Shown piece by piece: positions 5,588-7,102 of a DNA stretch of 7,102 nt. The translations under genes were made by a program, and so were the position numbers. How positions within the stretch are numbered: position 1 is the first letter of the stretch; the number at the start of each line of letters is the position of its first letter. The notes under the pieces were generated by a model. That model had not been told where the DNA came from, searched no databases, and saw only the letters and a list, made by a program, of their open reading frames with translations. The DNA comes from Thermococci archaeon. GTDB lineage: Archaea; Methanobacteriota_B; Thermococci; Thermococcales; Thermococcaceae. The stretch is taken from the NCBI GenBank assembly GCA_003660485.1, contig QMUI01000040.1, positions 1-7,102 of the forward strand, read 5' to 3'.

Positions 5588-7102
5588 ATTCGCCGGAGTG
5601 CCTAATGACTATCGTTGTGATGCCATCTTCCCTCTTCTCCTTTAGCACCTCCCCGCTTTCTATACCCACAACCTCCGCTTTAATGGCGACTTCGGAAGTG
5701 TCGCTTAGGTGGTTCCTGAACGTTATCTTGCCATCTTCGTAACCAACGACCGTAGCGGTTGAGTAGACGATCTCGTAATTACCGTGCTTAACGTTCACGG
5801 GAAGGAAAAGCACGCCCCTATTCCTCATCTCAAGCTCCGTAAGCTTGGGAAACTCGATGCCGTTGTAGCTTATCCTGCCCTTAACGGTGTGGCCCCTCGG
5901 ATTGATAACTGCAAGGTAGTTACCCCTTGGAATGACTATGATATCCCTATCCGTAACTTTAAAGTCCCTCTCAACTCCCTGCAACTCTAGGATCTTGTCA
6001 ACGAACTTCCTGTGCATGTCATGATAGCTTGAGTAGTACTGAAGCCTGAAACCCAGGATCACAGCAGAACCTTTCCCCTTCTTGACGAGGGCACCTACGA
6101 CCTTATCCCCAACCCAAGCTATTGGCTCCCCTCCCTTGACCTCCCTAACGACGTTCCTAACGATCATCCTCTCTATTCCTTCGGCGTCAACGCTTACGAA
6201 GGGGATTAACCTGTAGTTGTCCCTTGCAACCTCCCCTCCAACCTTAACTCCCAAGAACTCCTCAAGCTTCCTGTACTCGTTCATGTTCTCGTCCAAGTAC
6301 GGTAGCATTGGCATGATAACTAAGTTCCCACCCTTCTCAACGTACTCCGCAAGCTTGTCCTGGGCTTCCTTGGCCATGAAGTCGAGGCTGTAAACCCAGA
6401 TCTGCCCGTACTTGAGCATCTCATCAACTGTGGTATTGTCTAAGTCGATTACGTCAAAGGGGACGTTGCTCATTGCGAGTAACGTGAGGAGGCCTCTCTC
6501 GCCGAAGAGATACTCATTTAGGTTAACGCTCTCTTTGAAGTTCTCAGGCCTATAACCCCAGAGGTTTAGGGCCTCATAAGGCTCGTACATTGCGAAGGCA
6601 ACCCTTGCATGGAATGGTGAATATGCAAAGTCCTTGTTGGCCTTAAGGAACTTTCCAATCCACTTTATTGGCTCTACGTGCTGCCTCTCACTTCCATCCA
6701 AGCTAATTGGAGAGTAAACGTCCCAAGTAACTCCGTTGTGAGATTCATAACCCCTCGGATTTTCACCGCCGACGTAGAGGTAGTAGTTTATGTTGTGGAT
6801 TCCTAGGGAAGGCAACAGGCCGTAGAGGAGCTCGGCCTCATCCTTCTCTATAACGTTTGCCAATGAAGATTGGGTCTCAATGCTCAATGGGGGAGTACCT
6901 AGCTTGTCAACGTAGTACCTGTAAATTCCAACCTTGTAGTAGATGTGCCCAAGCTTGTCCTCCTTAAAGTCAAAGCTCCTGTAAAACGAATCCCAGAACT
7001 CTGTCCTGAGGTGGATATCAAGCTTATTCTTCTTTACGTAGTTATAGAAGTGCCTCCAAGCGGCTAAAAGAAGGTAGGGATCAAGTATGCTAATCGGGAC
7101 AT
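5568..7102 (-). CDS. glmA: GH35-type exo-beta-D-glucosaminidase (GlmA-like), N-terminus beyond window edge
   Basis: The minus-strand frame is open to the window edge, giving 510 residues of a protein expected to be about 780. A TTG at 6885-6887 is internal, because coding continues upstream (VGIYRYYVDKLGTPP). Visible order: the end of the catalytic barrel, with SIETQ (fragment residues 73-77), whose Glu75 is the likely nucleophile; its distance from the C-terminus (435 residues) fits Thermococcales GlmA. Then GIHNINYYLYVGGENPRGYE (fragment 101-120), and a Rossmann-like domain comparable to the trimerisation domain of GH42 beta-galactosidases (AMYEPYEALNLWGYRP, then GGNLVIMPMLPYL). A beta-sandwich C-terminus ends in GEFTLLLR. 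Characterised relatives in P. horikoshii and T. kodakarensis remove non-reducing beta-1,4-glucosamine from chitosan-type oligomers in chitin breakdown, inside the cell. Specificity for GlcN rather than galactose is inferred from overall resemblance; the acid/base Glu lies outside the window. No other chitin gene is visible here. Confidence 0.85.
   Translation of the reverse strand, partial: VPISILDPYLLLAAWRHFYNYVKKNKLDIHLRTEFWDSFYRSFDFKEDKLGHIYYKVGIYRYYVDKLGTPPLSIETQSSLANVIEKDEAELLYGLLPSLGIHNINYYLYVGGENPRGYESHNGVTWDVYSPISLDGSERQHVEPIKWIGKFLKANKDFAYSPFHARVAFAMYEPYEALNLWGYRPENFKESVNLNEYLFGERGLLTLLAMSNVPFDVIDLDNTTVDEMLKYGQIWVYSLDFMAKEAQDKLAEYVEKGGNLVIMPMLPYLDENMNEYRKLEEFLGVKVGGEVARDNYRLIPFVSVDAEGIERMIVRNVVREVKGGEPIAWVGDKVVGALVKKGKGSAVILGFRLQYYSSYHDMHRKFVDKILELQGVERDFKVTDRDIIVIPRGNYLAVINPRGHTVKGRISYNGIEFPKLTELEMRNRGVLFLPVNVKHGNYEIVYSTATVVGYEDGKITFRNHLSDTSEVAIKAEVVGIESGEVLKEKREDGITTIVIRHSGEFTLLLR

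Noticed and set aside
5990..6600. Glutamine-amidotransferase-like activity in the glycosidase C-terminal half
   Set aside because: The Rossmann-like domain resembles the class I amidotransferase fold used in GH42-type trimerisation, but no nucleophile-elbow cysteine with Gly neighbours is visible.
6885..6887. TTG at 6887 (minus strand) as start of a shorter glycosidase
   Set aside because: Seventy-one more codons upstream are open and protein-like, and starting here would remove the catalytic barrel; the TTG is an internal leucine just before SIETQ.

Overview
The window looks like chromosome of a hyperthermophilic euryarchaeon of the Thermococcales, most likely Pyrococcus. The proteins are Lys/Glu/Ile-rich, AGG/AGA and ATA codons are common, Shine-Dalgarno sites read GGTGA/GAGGT, and the families present (archaeal RIO2 kinase, a DUF835 membrane protein, GH35 exo-glucosaminidase) are ones I associate with this order. 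The species cannot be fixed from this sequence alone. The window is almost entirely coding. The only gaps are about 79 bp (3392-3470) and 113 bp (4533-4645). I see no rRNA, tRNA, CRISPR array or insertion sequence.

Layout. (1) Positions 2-1915, plus strand, hold a tight three-gene operon: the 3' part of a TauE/SafE-type membrane transporter, a 263-residue protein of unknown function, and a small P-loop nucleotide-kinase-like protein. The junctions are a 1-nt gap and, with the start I prefer, a 4-nt ATGA overlap. (2) Positions 1892-4532, minus strand, hold two genes. First transcribed is a seven-helix membrane protein with a C-terminal DUF835 domain. It is followed by a signal-anchored, sequon-rich extracellular protein whose C-terminal half is a D-glucuronyl C5-epimerase domain. 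(3) Positions 4646-5587, plus strand, hold rio2, divergent from the DUF835 gene across a short shared promoter region. (4) Positions 5568-7102, minus strand, hold the C-terminal two thirds of a GH35-type exo-beta-D-glucosaminidase (GlmA-like), running off the right edge.

The most notable item is the archaeal glucuronyl C5-epimerase homologue. It keeps the three active-site tyrosines of the animal heparan sulfate epimerase in recognisable motifs (EYP, GSxxxY, YHxxHI). It appears to sit outside the membrane and carries ten N-glycosylation sequons. This raises the possibility of uronic-acid epimerisation on a cell-surface or N-linked glycan in Thermococcales. The neighbouring DUF835 membrane protein could be its sensor or partner, but that is inference from position. 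Both convergent gene pairs overlap at their 3' ends (24 and 20 bp), so their terminators, if any, must lie inside the opposing gene.
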